Made by a program: the position numbers and the translations under genes. The notes under the pieces were generated by a model. The model did no database searches. It saw only the letters and a program-made list of their open reading frames with translations, and was not told where the DNA came from. Below are positions 10,665 to 18,451 of a stretch of DNA of 64,000 bases, piece after piece. Source of the stretch: CAZRDB01 sp964598695. GTDB taxonomy: Bacteria > Armatimonadota > Zipacnadia > UBA1398. Numbering within the stretch: the first letter of the stretch is position 1; each line of letters opens with the position of its first letter. The DNA is taken from NCBI GenBank assembly GCA_964598695.1, contig CAZRDB010000001.1:1-64000 (forward strand), read 5' to 3'.

Positions 10665-11132
10665 CTACGGACCGACCTTGCGGACCGGCACGTGGATCGT
10701 CGTGACGGTCTGGCCCTCGGTCGCGCCGGGCGCGTACCGCTCGTAGCAGTAGCCGGCCTGTTCGTCCGGCGCGTAGCCCGAGGTGGGCATCCACTCCGAG
10801 AAGATGGCCTGCCAGGTGGCGCCGATGCAGTCCATCGTGCTCTCGAAGACCGCCTCGAGCGCGGCCGGCATTGCCCGGACGACGGTGCCGGGCAGCGGCT
10901 CGGTTCCGAGGGCGACGATCTTGCCGGTCACGAGGTCGCACAGCGGTTCCTCGCCGATGCCGAAGTAGACGCCATAGCAGGCCTCGTCGAGGGCGTAGGG
11001 AAGCAGCTCGGGCTCGCGCGGGGCGTACTGCTTGCCCCAGATGTCCTGCCAGTCAGCCGTCATGGGGTTCATGCGCGGGAACTCGAGACCGAGCACCGCG
11101 CAGGCCGCGCGCTGTCTCACTTCGGATGTCAT
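10665..11132 (-). CDS. GyrI-like/AraC effector-binding domain protein
   Basis: A 155-residue cytoplasmic protein that looks like a free-standing small-molecule-binding domain of the GyrI/integron effector-binding family: TADWQDIWGKQY in the first half, a FGIGEEP strand, an IFSEWMPTSGYAPDEQAGYCYERY block and a final HVPVRK strand. ATG 11132 has GAGAGGGG six bases upstream. There is no DNA-binding domain. It stands alone between a beta-propeller gene and an oxidoreductase gene, so its ligand is unknown. Confidence 0.75.
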   Translation of the reverse strand: MTSEVRQRAACAVLGLEFPRMNPMTADWQDIWGKQYAPREPELLPYALDEACYGVYFGIGEEPLCDLVTGKIVALGTEPLPGTVVRAMPAALEAVFESTMDCIGATWQAIFSEWMPTSGYAPDEQAGYCYERYAPGATEGQTVTTIHVPVRKVGP

Positions 11133-11220
11133 GGAGAGCCCCTCTCGTCGCGCCGCGTCCCCGTAGTCCAACAACCGCCAGACACCCGGCGGGCCTGTGC
11201 GGGTTCCACCGGGCTCCTCG

Positions 11221-12210
11221 CTACAGCGTCACGATCTCGCGCGTGCGGGCCGAGCGCTTGACGGCCAGGCACAGCTCGATCGCCTTGCGGCTCTCGGCCC
11301 CGCTGGTGACCGGCGTCGCGCCGGTGCGGACACACTCGGCGAAGTGGAGGAACTCGTCGCGGAAGGGCTCCTCGCCCTCGAACGACTCGTGGTGCAGCGC
11401 GTCCGGGGCCGAACGCAGGGCCCAGCGCAACCGTACCGGGTTGTCGAAATCGCCGGAGACCTCGGCGATGCCATGCTCGCAGGCGACGTAGACGTCCTCG
11501 AACATCATCCCCGGCACGGGGAAAGCGACCATGCCGGCGCCGACCTGGGCCATCGCGCCGCTCTTCGCCCGCGCGGTGTACAGGGCGACGTTGAGCTGGG
11601 GCGCACGGTGCTCGGCGTGGAAGACATCGCCCTCGGCATAGACGCGCTCGATGTCGCCCAGCAGGAAGCGCAGGAGGTCGGCGGCGTGGACGGCGTTCTC
11701 GACCAGCGGGCCGCCCCCGTCGTCCTCGGCCCAGAACCAGTCGGTCTCCGGCATCCACGGGTGGGGGTAGCGGTGCATCAGGACCTCGATGCGGCCCAGC
11801 GGACCCTCGGCCAGCTCGCGGAGCCGCCGGTAGGCCCGGACGAAGCGCTTCTTGTGGGCGACCATCAGGACGACGCCCTTCTCGGCGCAGGCGTCGATCA
11901 TCGCCTGGCACTGGACGGCGTCGGGGGCCATCGGCTTCTCCGCGAGTACATGGATCCCGCGCGCGGCCGCGAGCCGCGTGTGGGGCAGGTGGCACGCCGG
12001 CGGCGTACACAGGCTCACGGCGTCGAGCGTCTCGCGCTCGAGCATCTCGGCGAAGTCGGTGTAGCAGCCTACGGAGAGCCCCTCGGCCCGCTGGCGCAGA
12101 ACCTCCTCGCGGATGTCGCACAGGGCGACGACGTCGTACTCCTCCATTGCGCTCATCACGCGCAGGTGCTGCTGGCCGATGCCTGCCAGGCCCACGATGC
12201 CCACTCGCAT
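11221..12210 (-). CDS. Gfo/Idh/MocA-family oxidoreductase
   Basis: A 329-residue cytoplasmic NAD(P)-dependent dehydrogenase of the sugar/inositol type. It begins with a Rossmann fold (MRVGIVGLAGIGQQHL) and has the EKPMAP motif, whose Lys is part of the active site, followed by the C-terminal alpha/beta domain with NAVHAADLLRFLLG. ATG 12210 has GGGAGG seven bases before it. The substrate cannot be assigned; many relatives act on sugars or inositols. It is transcribed away from the Fur-box operon. A weak divergent promoter (TTGAGA, 17 bases, TATAGC) overlaps the Fur box. Confidence 0.9.
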   Translation of the reverse strand: MRVGIVGLAGIGQQHLRVMSAMEEYDVVALCDIREEVLRQRAEGLSVGCYTDFAEMLERETLDAVSLCTPPACHLPHTRLAAARGIHVLAEKPMAPDAVQCQAMIDACAEKGVVLMVAHKKRFVRAYRRLRELAEGPLGRIEVLMHRYPHPWMPETDWFWAEDDGGGPLVENAVHAADLLRFLLGDIERVYAEGDVFHAEHRAPQLNVALYTARAKSGAMAQVGAGMVAFPVPGMMFEDVYVACEHGIAEVSGDFDNPVRLRWALRSAPDALHHESFEGEEPFRDEFLHFAECVRTGATPVTSGAESRKAIELCLAVKRSARTREIVTL

Positions 12211-12316
12211 GAAATGCCTCCCGGGTTCGACGGTCGAAGTGCCAGGGGCGAGTATGCGCCGGCGTCGCGCCGGCACCTCCCTCGATCTCGGCCTGCGGCC
12301 GGGGCGAAGGAACCGC

Positions 12317-12346
12317 TTGCGCGGGAGGGGTGGCTTCCGCTATAAG
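12317..12346 (+). promoter_or_regulatory. Promoter of the Fe-S/oxygen-defence operon
   Basis: TTGCGC (12317-12322) and TATAAG (12341-12346) are 18 bases apart, giving a predicted start near 12353. This A/T-rich patch stands out in a very GC-rich region. The Fur-like box directly overlaps the predicted start. Confidence 0.6.
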
Positions 12347-12351
12347 TTAGA

Positions 12352-12366
12352 TGAGAATAATTCTCA
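12352..12366 (+). promoter_or_regulatory. Fur-type operator
   Basis: TGAGAATAATTCTCA is a perfect 7-1-7 inverted repeat and fits the Fur form TGAGAATNATTCTCA, rather than the PerR form TTATAATNATTATAA. It sits over the predicted transcription start of the nifU operon, the classic place for iron-dependent repression. Confidence 0.75.
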
Positions 12367-12454
12367 AGTAGGTTCCCCGGACCACCAGCGGGAACTGGCT
12401 TGAGAGGGGTGCGCGCGCGGGGGCCGCGGGCTGGCCCGAGAGGGAGTGAGTGCC

Positions 12455-13324
12455 GTGTGGGAGTACAGCGACGAGGTCATGGATCACTTCCGCAGACCCC
12501 GGAACATCGGACGGATCGAGAAGCCCGACGGCGATGGGATGGTGGGTTCGATCGCCTGTGGGGACGCCCTCCGGCTGCAGTTCAAGCTGGACGAGGATGG
12601 GCGGATCGCCGACGCGAAGTTCCAGACATTCGGGTGCGGCAGCGCGATCGCCTCGGCCTCGATTCTGACGGAGATGCTGGTGGGGCTGTCGCTCGAGGAC
12701 GCCCAGAAGATCACCAACCAGGACATCGCGGATCGGCTGGGCGGTCTGCCGGCGCAGAAGATGCACTGCTCGGTGCTGGGACGTGACGCGCTGGAGGCGG
12801 CGATCGCCAACTTCCGGGGCGAGGCCGCTCCCGACCACGAGCACGAGGAGGAGCGGGTCGTCTGCGTCTGTTTCGGCGTGACCGAGCAGTCGATCGAGCG
12901 GGCGATCCGGGAGAATGGTCTGACCTCGGTCGAGGAGGTCACGAACTACACGAAGGCGGGCGGCGGCTGCGGCGGCTGTCTGGACGAGATCGCGGAGATC
13001 GTCGCGCGGCTGACGGCCGGGAGCCCGGCGGCTCCGGCCGGCGTCGCGGCGCCGAAGCCGAGGCTCACGAACATCCAGAAGATCCGGCTGGTGGAGGAGA
13101 CGATCGAGCGCGAGATCCGGCCACAGCTCCAGCAAGACGGCGGCGACATCGAGCTGCTCGATGTGGACGGCGACCGGGTGATCGTCTCGTTGCGCGGGGC
13201 GTGCGCGAACTGCCCGGTCTCGCGGTTCACGCTGAGCGGGATGGTCGAGGGCAAGCTGCGGGAGTTCGTCTCGGACGACCTGGTCGTCGTGGAGGGTGCC
13301 GGCGATGACGGCGTATCTGGATAA
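12455..13324 (+). CDS. nifU: NifU Fe-S cluster scaffold (three-domain)
   Basis: A 289-residue scaffold on which Fe-S clusters are built with sulfur from NifS. It has all three NifU parts: an IscU-like domain (GSIACGDALRLQF, FGCGSAIASAS, MHCSVLG cysteines), a central BFD-like [2Fe-2S] domain (VCVCFGVTEQSI and GGGCGGCLDEI) and a C-terminal Nfu domain with GACANCPVS (CxxC). GTG 12455 is preferred over GTG 12446: the first has GGAG eight bases upstream and gives MWEYSDEVMDHFRRPRN, the family start, whereas the ribosome site would touch the second. It overlaps nifS by 20 bases. No nitrogenase genes are nearby, so general cluster assembly is likely. Confidence 0.95.
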   Translation: MWEYSDEVMDHFRRPRNIGRIEKPDGDGMVGSIACGDALRLQFKLDEDGRIADAKFQTFGCGSAIASASILTEMLVGLSLEDAQKITNQDIADRLGGLPAQKMHCSVLGRDALEAAIANFRGEAAPDHEHEEERVVCVCFGVTEQSIERAIRENGLTSVEEVTNYTKAGGGCGGCLDEIAEIVARLTAGSPAAPAGVAAPKPRLTNIQKIRLVEETIEREIRPQLQQDGGDIELLDVDGDRVIVSLRGACANCPVSRFTLSGMVEGKLREFVSDDLVVVEGAGDDGVSG

Positions 13325-14624
13325 CAACGCGACCACGATGGTGGCGCCCGAGGTCGTGGCGGAGATGGCGCCGTACTTCAGCCAGTTCTTCGGCAACCCC
13401 TCGAGCATGCACAGCTTCGGCGCGCAGGTGAAGAAGCACGTCGACCTGGCGCGGGAGCGCGTGGCGGCGCTGGTGGGCGCCGACCCGTGGGAGATCGTCT
13501 TCACCGCAGGCGGGAGCGAGGCCGACAACCACGCGATCCGAGGTGCGCTCGAGGCGGCGCCGGCCGGCAAGAAGCACATCATCACGACGCGCGTCGAGCA
13601 CCCGGCGGTGCTGGAGACCTTCCGGTACCTCGCCAAGCGCGGCTACCGGGTGACGGAGCTGGGCGTCGACACCGACGGCGCGCTCGACCTGGCGGAGCTG
13701 GAGGAGGCGCTGACGCCCGACACGGCGCTGGTGAGCCTCATGTGGGCCAACAACGAGACCGGCGTGGTCTTCCCGCTGGAGGAGATCGCGCCGTTGGTGA
13801 AGTCGCGCGGGGCGGTGCTCCACACCGACGCGGTGCAGGCGGCCGGCAAGCTTGCGATGGACGTGGGCCGGGTTCCGGTCGATTTGCTGGCGATCTCGGG
13901 CCACAAGTTCCATGCGCCCAAGGGGATCGGCGCGCTGTACATCCGGCGCGGGACGAAGGTGATCCCGCTGATCCAGGGCGGCCACCAGGAGCACGGCCGG
14001 CGGGCCGGCACGGAGAACGTTCCCGGGATCGTGGCGCTGGGCCGCGCGGCGCAGCTCGCGAAGCGGCAGGCCGACGGCGGCGAGGCGGAGATCCGGGCGC
14101 TGCGGCACCGCATGGAGAACGGGCTCATGGCCACGTCCCCGGGCGCAGGGTTAAACGAAAACAGCGGGTTCCCAAAAACTTCAAAAATAAAATACAATAA
14201 AAGCAGGGCATAAAAAAANNNNNNNNNNCTGGCCGACGGCGGCGTGGCGGAGATCCTGGCGGTGCGGGACCGGCTGGAGAACGGGCTGCTGGCGACGTGC
14301 CCGGGCGCTCGGGTGAACGGCAAGCGCCGGGTGCCCAACACGTGCAACATGAGCTTCGAGTACATCGAGGGCGAGTCGATCCTGCTGATGCTCGACGACC
14401 ACGGCATCGCGGCCTCGTCGGGCTCGGCCTGCGCCTCGGGCTCGCTGGAGCCCTCGCACGTTCTGCGGGCGATGGGGGTGCCGTTCACGGCGGTACACGG
14501 CTCGGTGCGCTTCAGCCTCAGCCGCTACACGACCCGGCAGGAGATCGACCACACACTCGAGGTCCTGCCCGGGATCGTCCAGCGTCTGCGTGAGATCTCC
14601 CCCTTCGTGGAGGAGAAGGTCTGA
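13305..14624 (+). CDS. nifS: Cysteine desulfurase NifS, interrupted by a scaffold gap
   Basis: A PLP enzyme that takes sulfur from cysteine for cluster assembly on NifU. The left part (from ATG 13305, ribosome site GGAGGG eight bases before) holds AYLDNNATT, the PLP lysine motif SGHKFHAPKGIG and GGHQEHGRRAGTENV. The right part (14229-14624) holds the catalytic-cysteine loop SSGSACASGSLEPSHVL and HGSVRFSLSRYTT. The left contig end turns A-rich and meets a stop at 14211-14213, but 14067-14218 mirrors 14229-14380 at a constant offset of 162 bases. Removing those 162 bases keeps the frame and leaves a normal protein of about 385 residues. The gene is therefore probably intact and the break is an assembly fault. 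Confidence 0.93.
14219..14228. other. Scaffold gap (10 N) between overlapping contig ends
   Basis: The 152 bases before the gap repeat the 152 bases after it with a degraded, A-rich tail. The gap is most likely an overlap that the assembler failed to merge, not missing sequence. Confidence 0.9.
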
Positions 14625-14689
14625 CCGGCCCGGAGTGGCCGCGAGGCTCCGACCCGGCCGACCGGGCGGATGACGGAGGCGAGGGAACC

Positions 14690-14851
14690 GTGAAGAAGTA
14701 CGTCTGCACGGCGTGCCAGTACGTGTACGACCCCGCGGTGGGCGACCCCGACGGCGGGATCGCGCCCGGGACGGCGTTCGAGGATCTCCCCGACGACTGG
14801 ACCTGCCCGGACTGCGGCCTCGGCAAGGACATGTTCGAGCCGGTCGACTAG
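14690..14851 (+). CDS. Rubredoxin, first copy
   Basis: A 53-residue one-iron electron carrier starting MKKYVCTACQYVYDP and ending in WTCPDCGLGKDMFEPVD; the two CxxC pairs bind the Fe. GTG 14690 follows a GGAGGCGAGGGA ribosome site. It lies 65 bases after nifS and 22 bases before a second rubredoxin, and is a likely electron donor for desulfoferrodoxin and rubrerythrin in the same operon. Confidence 0.95.
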   Translation: MKKYVCTACQYVYDPAVGDPDGGIAPGTAFEDLPDDWTCPDCGLGKDMFEPVD

Positions 14852-14873
14852 CGTGCGTCGAGAGGACGAGGGA

Positions 14874-15032
14874 ATGCCGAAGTACAAGTGTGCGGGCTGT
14901 GGGTACGTGTACGACCCGGCCCTGGGCGACCCGGACGGCGACATCCCGCCGGGCACCGCGTTCGAGGACCTGCCGGAGGACTGGACGTGCCCCGACTGCG
15001 GTGCGGCGAAGGCGCAGTTCAAGCCCCTCTGA
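14874..15032 (+). CDS. Rubredoxin, second copy
   Basis: A 52-residue rubredoxin (MPKYKCAGCGYVYDP, then WTCPDCGAAKAQFKPL) closely similar to the copy just upstream and clearly a tandem duplicate. All four Cys ligands are present. The copies differ most at their ends and in the hinge around the second CxxC, so they may serve different partners. Confidence 0.95.
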   Translation: MPKYKCAGCGYVYDPALGDPDGDIPPGTAFEDLPEDWTCPDCGAAKAQFKPL

Positions 15033-15066
15033 AGGTCGAAGCTGCGTGCATGAGGAGGAGATCGAA

Positions 15067-15459
15067 GTGGCGAAGCGTCTCGAGACCTACAAGTGCCCCG
15101 ACTGCGACTACGTCGTGGAGGTGCTGAGCGGCGACTGCGGGTGCGAGTCGGAGTGTGTGCTCAAGTGCTGCGACTCCCCCCTGACGCTCCTCACGGAGAA
15201 CACCACCGATGCGGCGAAGGAGAAGCACGTTCCCGTCGTCGAGCGTGTGGAGGGGGGCTACCTGGTCAAGGTCGGCAGCGTCGCGCACCCGATGACGGCC
15301 GAGCACCAGATCGTCTGGATCGAGCTGATTGCGGGCAGCAAGGTGTACCGCCAGTTCCTCGAGCCGGGCGAGGCGCCCGAAGCGTTCTTCCCGATCACCG
15401 AGCCCGGCGCCTACGCGCGGGAGTACTGCAACCTCCACGGACTGTGGAGAGGGGAGTAG
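15067..15459 (+). CDS. dfx: Desulfoferrodoxin (superoxide reductase) with extra cysteines
   Basis: A 130-residue two-domain superoxide reductase that turns superoxide into peroxide without making oxygen. The N-terminal desulforedoxin-type domain has the Fe ligands C10, C13, C34 and C35, but the loop between the pairs is about five residues longer than usual and holds three more cysteines (C24, C26, C30). The catalytic domain has the EKHVPV, HPMTAEHQIVWIEL and YCNLHGLW ligand motifs. GTG 15067 is chosen for its GGAGGAG site and family length. Its stop is three bases before ferritin, so the genes are tightly coupled. Confidence 0.94.
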   Translation: MAKRLETYKCPDCDYVVEVLSGDCGCESECVLKCCDSPLTLLTENTTDAAKEKHVPVVERVEGGYLVKVGSVAHPMTAEHQIVWIELIAGSKVYRQFLEPGEAPEAFFPITEPGAYAREYCNLHGLWRGE

Positions 15460-15462
15460 CCG

Positions 15463-15954
15463 ATGCTGAACGCCAAGATCGAGAAGGCCCTGAACGACCA
15501 GATCAGCAAGGAGATGTTCTCCTGCAACCTGTACCTCGCGATGTCGGCGTACTTCGACGCTGGCAACCTCGAGGGCTTCGCCCACTGGATGCGCATTCAG
15601 GCGCGCGAGGAGTGGGCGCACGCGATGAAGTTGTTCGGCTACGTGACCGAGCGCGGAGGGCGCGCCGTCGTCGGGGCGCTTGCGGCGCCGGAGAAGGAGT
15701 GGCCGTCGCCCCTGGCGGCGTTCCAGGGCGCGTACGAGCACGAGTGCGGGATCTCGGCGAGCATCAACGCACTGTATGAGCTGGCGAGCGCGGAGAAGGA
15801 CTGGGCCACGGCCCAGATGCTCGGCTGGTTCATCTCGGAGCAGGTCGAGGAGGAGGCCTCCGCCGACTACTTCGTGCAGAAGCTCGAGATGGCCAAGGAC
15901 GCGCCGGGCGGGATCCTCATGCTCGACCGAGCGGCCGCGGCGCGCGAGGGCTAG
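15463..15954 (+). CDS. ftnA: Ferritin (non-heme)
   Basis: A 163-residue four-helix ferritin that stores iron by ferroxidase action. Ferroxidase ligands can be seen in ISKEMFSCNLYLAMSAYF, REEWAHAMKLFGYV, the central YEHECGISASINALY helix and the SEQVEEEASADYFV helix. ATG 15463 is preceded by AGGGGAG, which overlaps the end of the desulfoferrodoxin gene. Placing an iron store in the same transcript as Fe-S assembly and under a Fur box is unusual. Confidence 0.95.
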   Translation: MLNAKIEKALNDQISKEMFSCNLYLAMSAYFDAGNLEGFAHWMRIQAREEWAHAMKLFGYVTERGGRAVVGALAAPEKEWPSPLAAFQGAYEHECGISASINALYELASAEKDWATAQMLGWFISEQVEEEASADYFVQKLEMAKDAPGGILMLDRAAAAREG

Positions 15955-16020
15955 CGTCCCAACGCACGGCAGTGGACGGCGCGATCCACAGTACCACACC
16001 ACGGAGAAGAGGGAATCGGA

Positions 16021-16509
16021 ATGGCAGTCACGCGGGAGGAAGTCGTCGCCCAGGCCCTTCAGCTCGAGCGCAACGGACGGGCCTTCTACCTCGAGGCGGC
16101 CGGCAAGACCGGCTCCGAGGTCGTGCGTCAGGTCCTGACCGGCCTGGCCGATGACGAGACGATCCATATCCAGTGGATCGAGAGCGAGCTGGGGGTCAAG
16201 GACGCCGAAGTCCCCAACCGCGAGCTGTACGGCAAGCTCCGCGGCGTCTTCGCCGACGAGCCGGACCGTGCCGCGGTCTCCGACGACGACCTGGGCGCGC
16301 TCGACTACGCGCTGGAGATCGAGAAGAAGGCTTCGGCCGTCTACGCCCAGTGGGCGGCGGAGTCGGACGCGGCCGAGGGGAGCAGCCGGTGCGGGGTTCT
16401 GGCCGGCGTCGAGAAGTTCCATGCCGAGCTGATCGAGAGCACGATCGAATACCTCAAGAAGCCGGGCGACTGGTTCCAGCAGCAGGAGCGCTGGTTCTTC
16501 GAGGGCTGA
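16021..16509 (+). CDS. Rubrerythrin-like diiron protein
   Basis: A 162-residue ferritin-like protein of the rubrerythrin group. It has two ExxH-type diiron motifs (DDETIHIQWIESEL and GVEKFHAELIESTIEYL) plus ERNGRAFYLEAAG and EIEKKASAVYAQWA helices. The usual C-terminal rubredoxin domain is missing, so electrons for peroxide reduction must come from separate carriers, for which the two rubredoxins upstream are candidates. It is the last gene before a strong hairpin. Confidence 0.88.
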   Translation: MAVTREEVVAQALQLERNGRAFYLEAAGKTGSEVVRQVLTGLADDETIHIQWIESELGVKDAEVPNRELYGKLRGVFADEPDRAAVSDDDLGALDYALEIEKKASAVYAQWAAESDAAEGSSRCGVLAGVEKFHAELIESTIEYLKKPGDWFQQQERWFFEG

Positions 16510-16534
16510 GTCCGGCTGCCTCTGGCTCGCACCG

Positions 16535-16572
16535 CCGCGGGGGCGAGATCGGGCTCGATCTCGCCCCCGCGG
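16535..16572 (+). terminator. Perfect 16-bp hairpin after the rubrerythrin gene
   Basis: CCGCGGGGGCGAGATC and its exact reverse complement flank a six-base loop. There is no T-run. It lies between rubrerythrin and the cytochrome gene, so it could end the operon, lower read-through, or shield the upstream message from decay. Confidence 0.6.
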
Positions 16573-16594
16573 TCTCCACCCGAGGAGGTGCCCC

Positions 16595-17875
16595 ATGCGG
16601 TTCGACCGCAACGCGACGGCGCTCGCGATCGTGCTGGCTCTCTCCGCGGCCCCCCTGCTCGCGCGCCCGCAGTACGAGTATCGCGGCCCGGACGAGTGCG
16701 CCCCCTGTCACTCGCAGAAGGCGGAGGAATGGTCGGGCTCGCTGCACGCGCTGGCGCACACGGAGCCGCTGTACGACCGCTACTTCATCCAGGCCTCGCA
16801 GGAGACAGACGGGGCCGTCGAGCCGTTCTGCGCGGGCTGCCACACCCCGGTCGCGGTGCTCAACGGGACCATCCCGTTCGAGCAGCCGCCCCAGGGCCCG
16901 GCCGACACGGTGCTGCGCAACCCGGCCGAGAACACGGGCGTCAACTGCGAGTTCTGCCACCGGATCGAGGGCGCGGAGGAGATCCGCAACGCCCGCTTCC
17001 GGCTCGTGGACAAGGACACGATGCACGGGCCCTTCGACGACGCGGACTCGATGGGCGCCCACGGGACCCAGTACTCGGAGTTCCACACGACCTCGGAGTT
17101 CTGCGGCACGTGCCACTCCGTCGACCACCCGACCAACGGGATCCACCTCGAGCTGACGTACCGCGAGTGGAAGGAGAGCCCGTGGGCCGCGGAGGGGGTC
17201 CAGTGCCAGGACTGCCACATGAGCGATCGGATCGGGCCGCGCGTCGACCGGCCCGGCCAGGCTTCCGACGTGGGGCCGGAGCGGCCGCACATCTCGCTGC
17301 ACGCGTTCCGGGGGCCCAATCTGCTCTTCGTGGACGAGCCGGGGCGCGAGCTGATCAAGCGCCTCAGCGAGGATCTCATCCGTAGCGCGGCCGAGATCGC
17401 GGTCGGCGAGATCGAGCAGACGGAGGACGGGCCGGTCCTGCCCGTGCTCGTGACCAACACGGGCGCCGGCCACTACCTCCCGACCGGGATCACCGAGCTG
17501 CGGGAGGCCTGGATCGAGTTGACCGTCACCGATGCCGACGGCAACGAGGTGATGCACTCGGGCAGGCTGCGGGAGGATGGCGCCATCGAGCCCGGGAGCG
17601 TGGTCTACACCACGCTGGTCCGGGATGCCGAGGGCACGATCACGACGAAGTTCTGGAACACGGTCGAGAAGGTCTCGGACCGACGGCTGCCCCCGCGCGA
17701 GACGGTGACGGAGCGCTTCCCGCTTCCGGCCGGGGCGCCGACGACCGGCCTCCACGTCACGGTTGCGCTCCGCTACCGCAGCGTGAGCCCCTTCGGGCTG
17801 GGGGAGGTTCACGCCGAGCCGGGGGAGCTGACCGTGCCGCTGGTGACCTTCGCGACGGCCGAGCGGGACCTGTAG
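16595..17875 (+). CDS. Pentaheme c-type cytochrome
   Basis: A 426-residue exported protein. A signal peptide (hydrophobic stretch at about 9-22, ending near LLARPQ) is followed by five CxxCH haem sites: CAPCH, CAGCH, CEFCH, CGTCH and CQDCH, all in the first half (cytochrome c554-like arrangement). The second half (about 250-426) is beta-rich without haem sites and may be a docking or substrate module. It follows the oxygen-defence operon by 85 bases with a hairpin between. A periplasmic electron-transfer role is likely; partner and substrate are unknown. Confidence 0.9.
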   Translation: MRFDRNATALAIVLALSAAPLLARPQYEYRGPDECAPCHSQKAEEWSGSLHALAHTEPLYDRYFIQASQETDGAVEPFCAGCHTPVAVLNGTIPFEQPPQGPADTVLRNPAENTGVNCEFCHRIEGAEEIRNARFRLVDKDTMHGPFDDADSMGAHGTQYSEFHTTSEFCGTCHSVDHPTNGIHLELTYREWKESPWAAEGVQCQDCHMSDRIGPRVDRPGQASDVGPERPHISLHAFRGPNLLFVDEPGRELIKRLSEDLIRSAAEIAVGEIEQTEDGPVLPVLVTNTGAGHYLPTGITELREAWIELTVTDADGNEVMHSGRLREDGAIEPGSVVYTTLVRDAEGTITTKFWNTVEKVSDRRLPPRETVTERFPLPAGAPTTGLHVTVALRYRSVSPFGLGEVHAEPGELTVPLVTFATAERDL

Positions 17876-17895
17876 CCCACACGGAGACACAGCAG

Positions 17896-17936
17896 AGCGG
17901 GCGCGCTCCGGGGAGTGTCCCCGAAGCGCGCCCGCT
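17896..17936. terminator. Strong 19-bp hairpin between convergent genes
   Basis: AGCGGGCGCGCTCCGGGGA and TCCCCGAAGCGCGCCCGCT pair over 19 bases with one mismatch around a three-base loop. It lies between the cytochrome gene and a minus-strand lipoprotein gene, so it can act in both directions. No T-run. Confidence 0.65.
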
Positions 17937-17959
17937 TCGGCGTACGGGTCTCCGGCGGG

Positions 17960-18406
17960 TTACGAGTCCGCCACCGTGAGGGCCGTGAGCTGGCCTGCCG
18001 CGGGGGTCCCTACGGGCTGGGCGACGCCGCCGCGGTTGGGCAGGGTCACACGGATCCGCAGGTTGCTGTTGATCGGGACGTTGCGGAACCCGACCTGGCC
18101 CTGAGCGTTGGCGATCGCCTGTGGGTAGGTGTTGAGGCCCCCGTCCATGACCGCCGGGGTCAGGTAGACGACGACACCGGCCAGCGGGAACGCCGAGGCA
18201 TCCGTCACCGTGACGTTGACGCCCGCGGTTCCGGCGGCGAGCTGCGCCGTCGTCACGGTTCCCGCCTGGGCGACCACGCTGCTGAGATCCGTCTCGGTGG
18301 GGTCGGTGTCATCGGGGTTGGTCACGCCGGCGCCGCCGCAGCCGGCGACGAGGCCCAGGAGGACGCAGAGCGCCGTGACGGTTCCCAACACGAGTAGCGT
18401 ACGCAT
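17960..18406 (-). CDS. Small lipoprotein with Ig-like/regulatory beta domain
   Basis: A 148-residue exported lipoprotein: MRTLLVLGTVTALCVLLGL then the lipobox VAGC. After a Thr/Asp-rich linker, the remaining 90 residues look like one carboxypeptidase-regulatory or Ig-like beta sandwich (VNVTVTDASAFPLAGVVVYL, GQVGFRNVPINSNLRIRVTLP). It is followed at once by a second lipoprotein gene on the same strand (46 bases between), so the two probably work together at the envelope. Function unknown. Confidence 0.75.
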   Translation of the reverse strand: MRTLLVLGTVTALCVLLGLVAGCGGAGVTNPDDTDPTETDLSSVVAQAGTVTTAQLAAGTAGVNVTVTDASAFPLAGVVVYLTPAVMDGGLNTYPQAIANAQGQVGFRNVPINSNLRIRVTLPNRGGVAQPVGTPAAGQLTALTVADS

Positions 18407-18451
18407 TCCGGTTCACCTCTCACAGTCGGCGCCCGCCGTGCGGGCATTAGG

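Noticed and set aside
12352..12366. PerR box instead of a Fur box
   Set aside because: The oxygen-defence genes made PerR attractive, but the arms are TGAGAAT/ATTCTCA, which fit Fur-type sites and not TTATAAT/ATTATAA.
14119..14213. A real frameshift or truncation that makes nifS a pseudogene
   Set aside because: The early stop lies in a degraded contig tail, and the same segment reappears intact and in frame after the N gap.
12455..14624. Nitrogen fixation locus because of nifU and nifS
   Set aside because: No nitrogenase or nif regulatory genes are present; the neighbours are oxygen-defence genes, so general Fe-S assembly is more likely.
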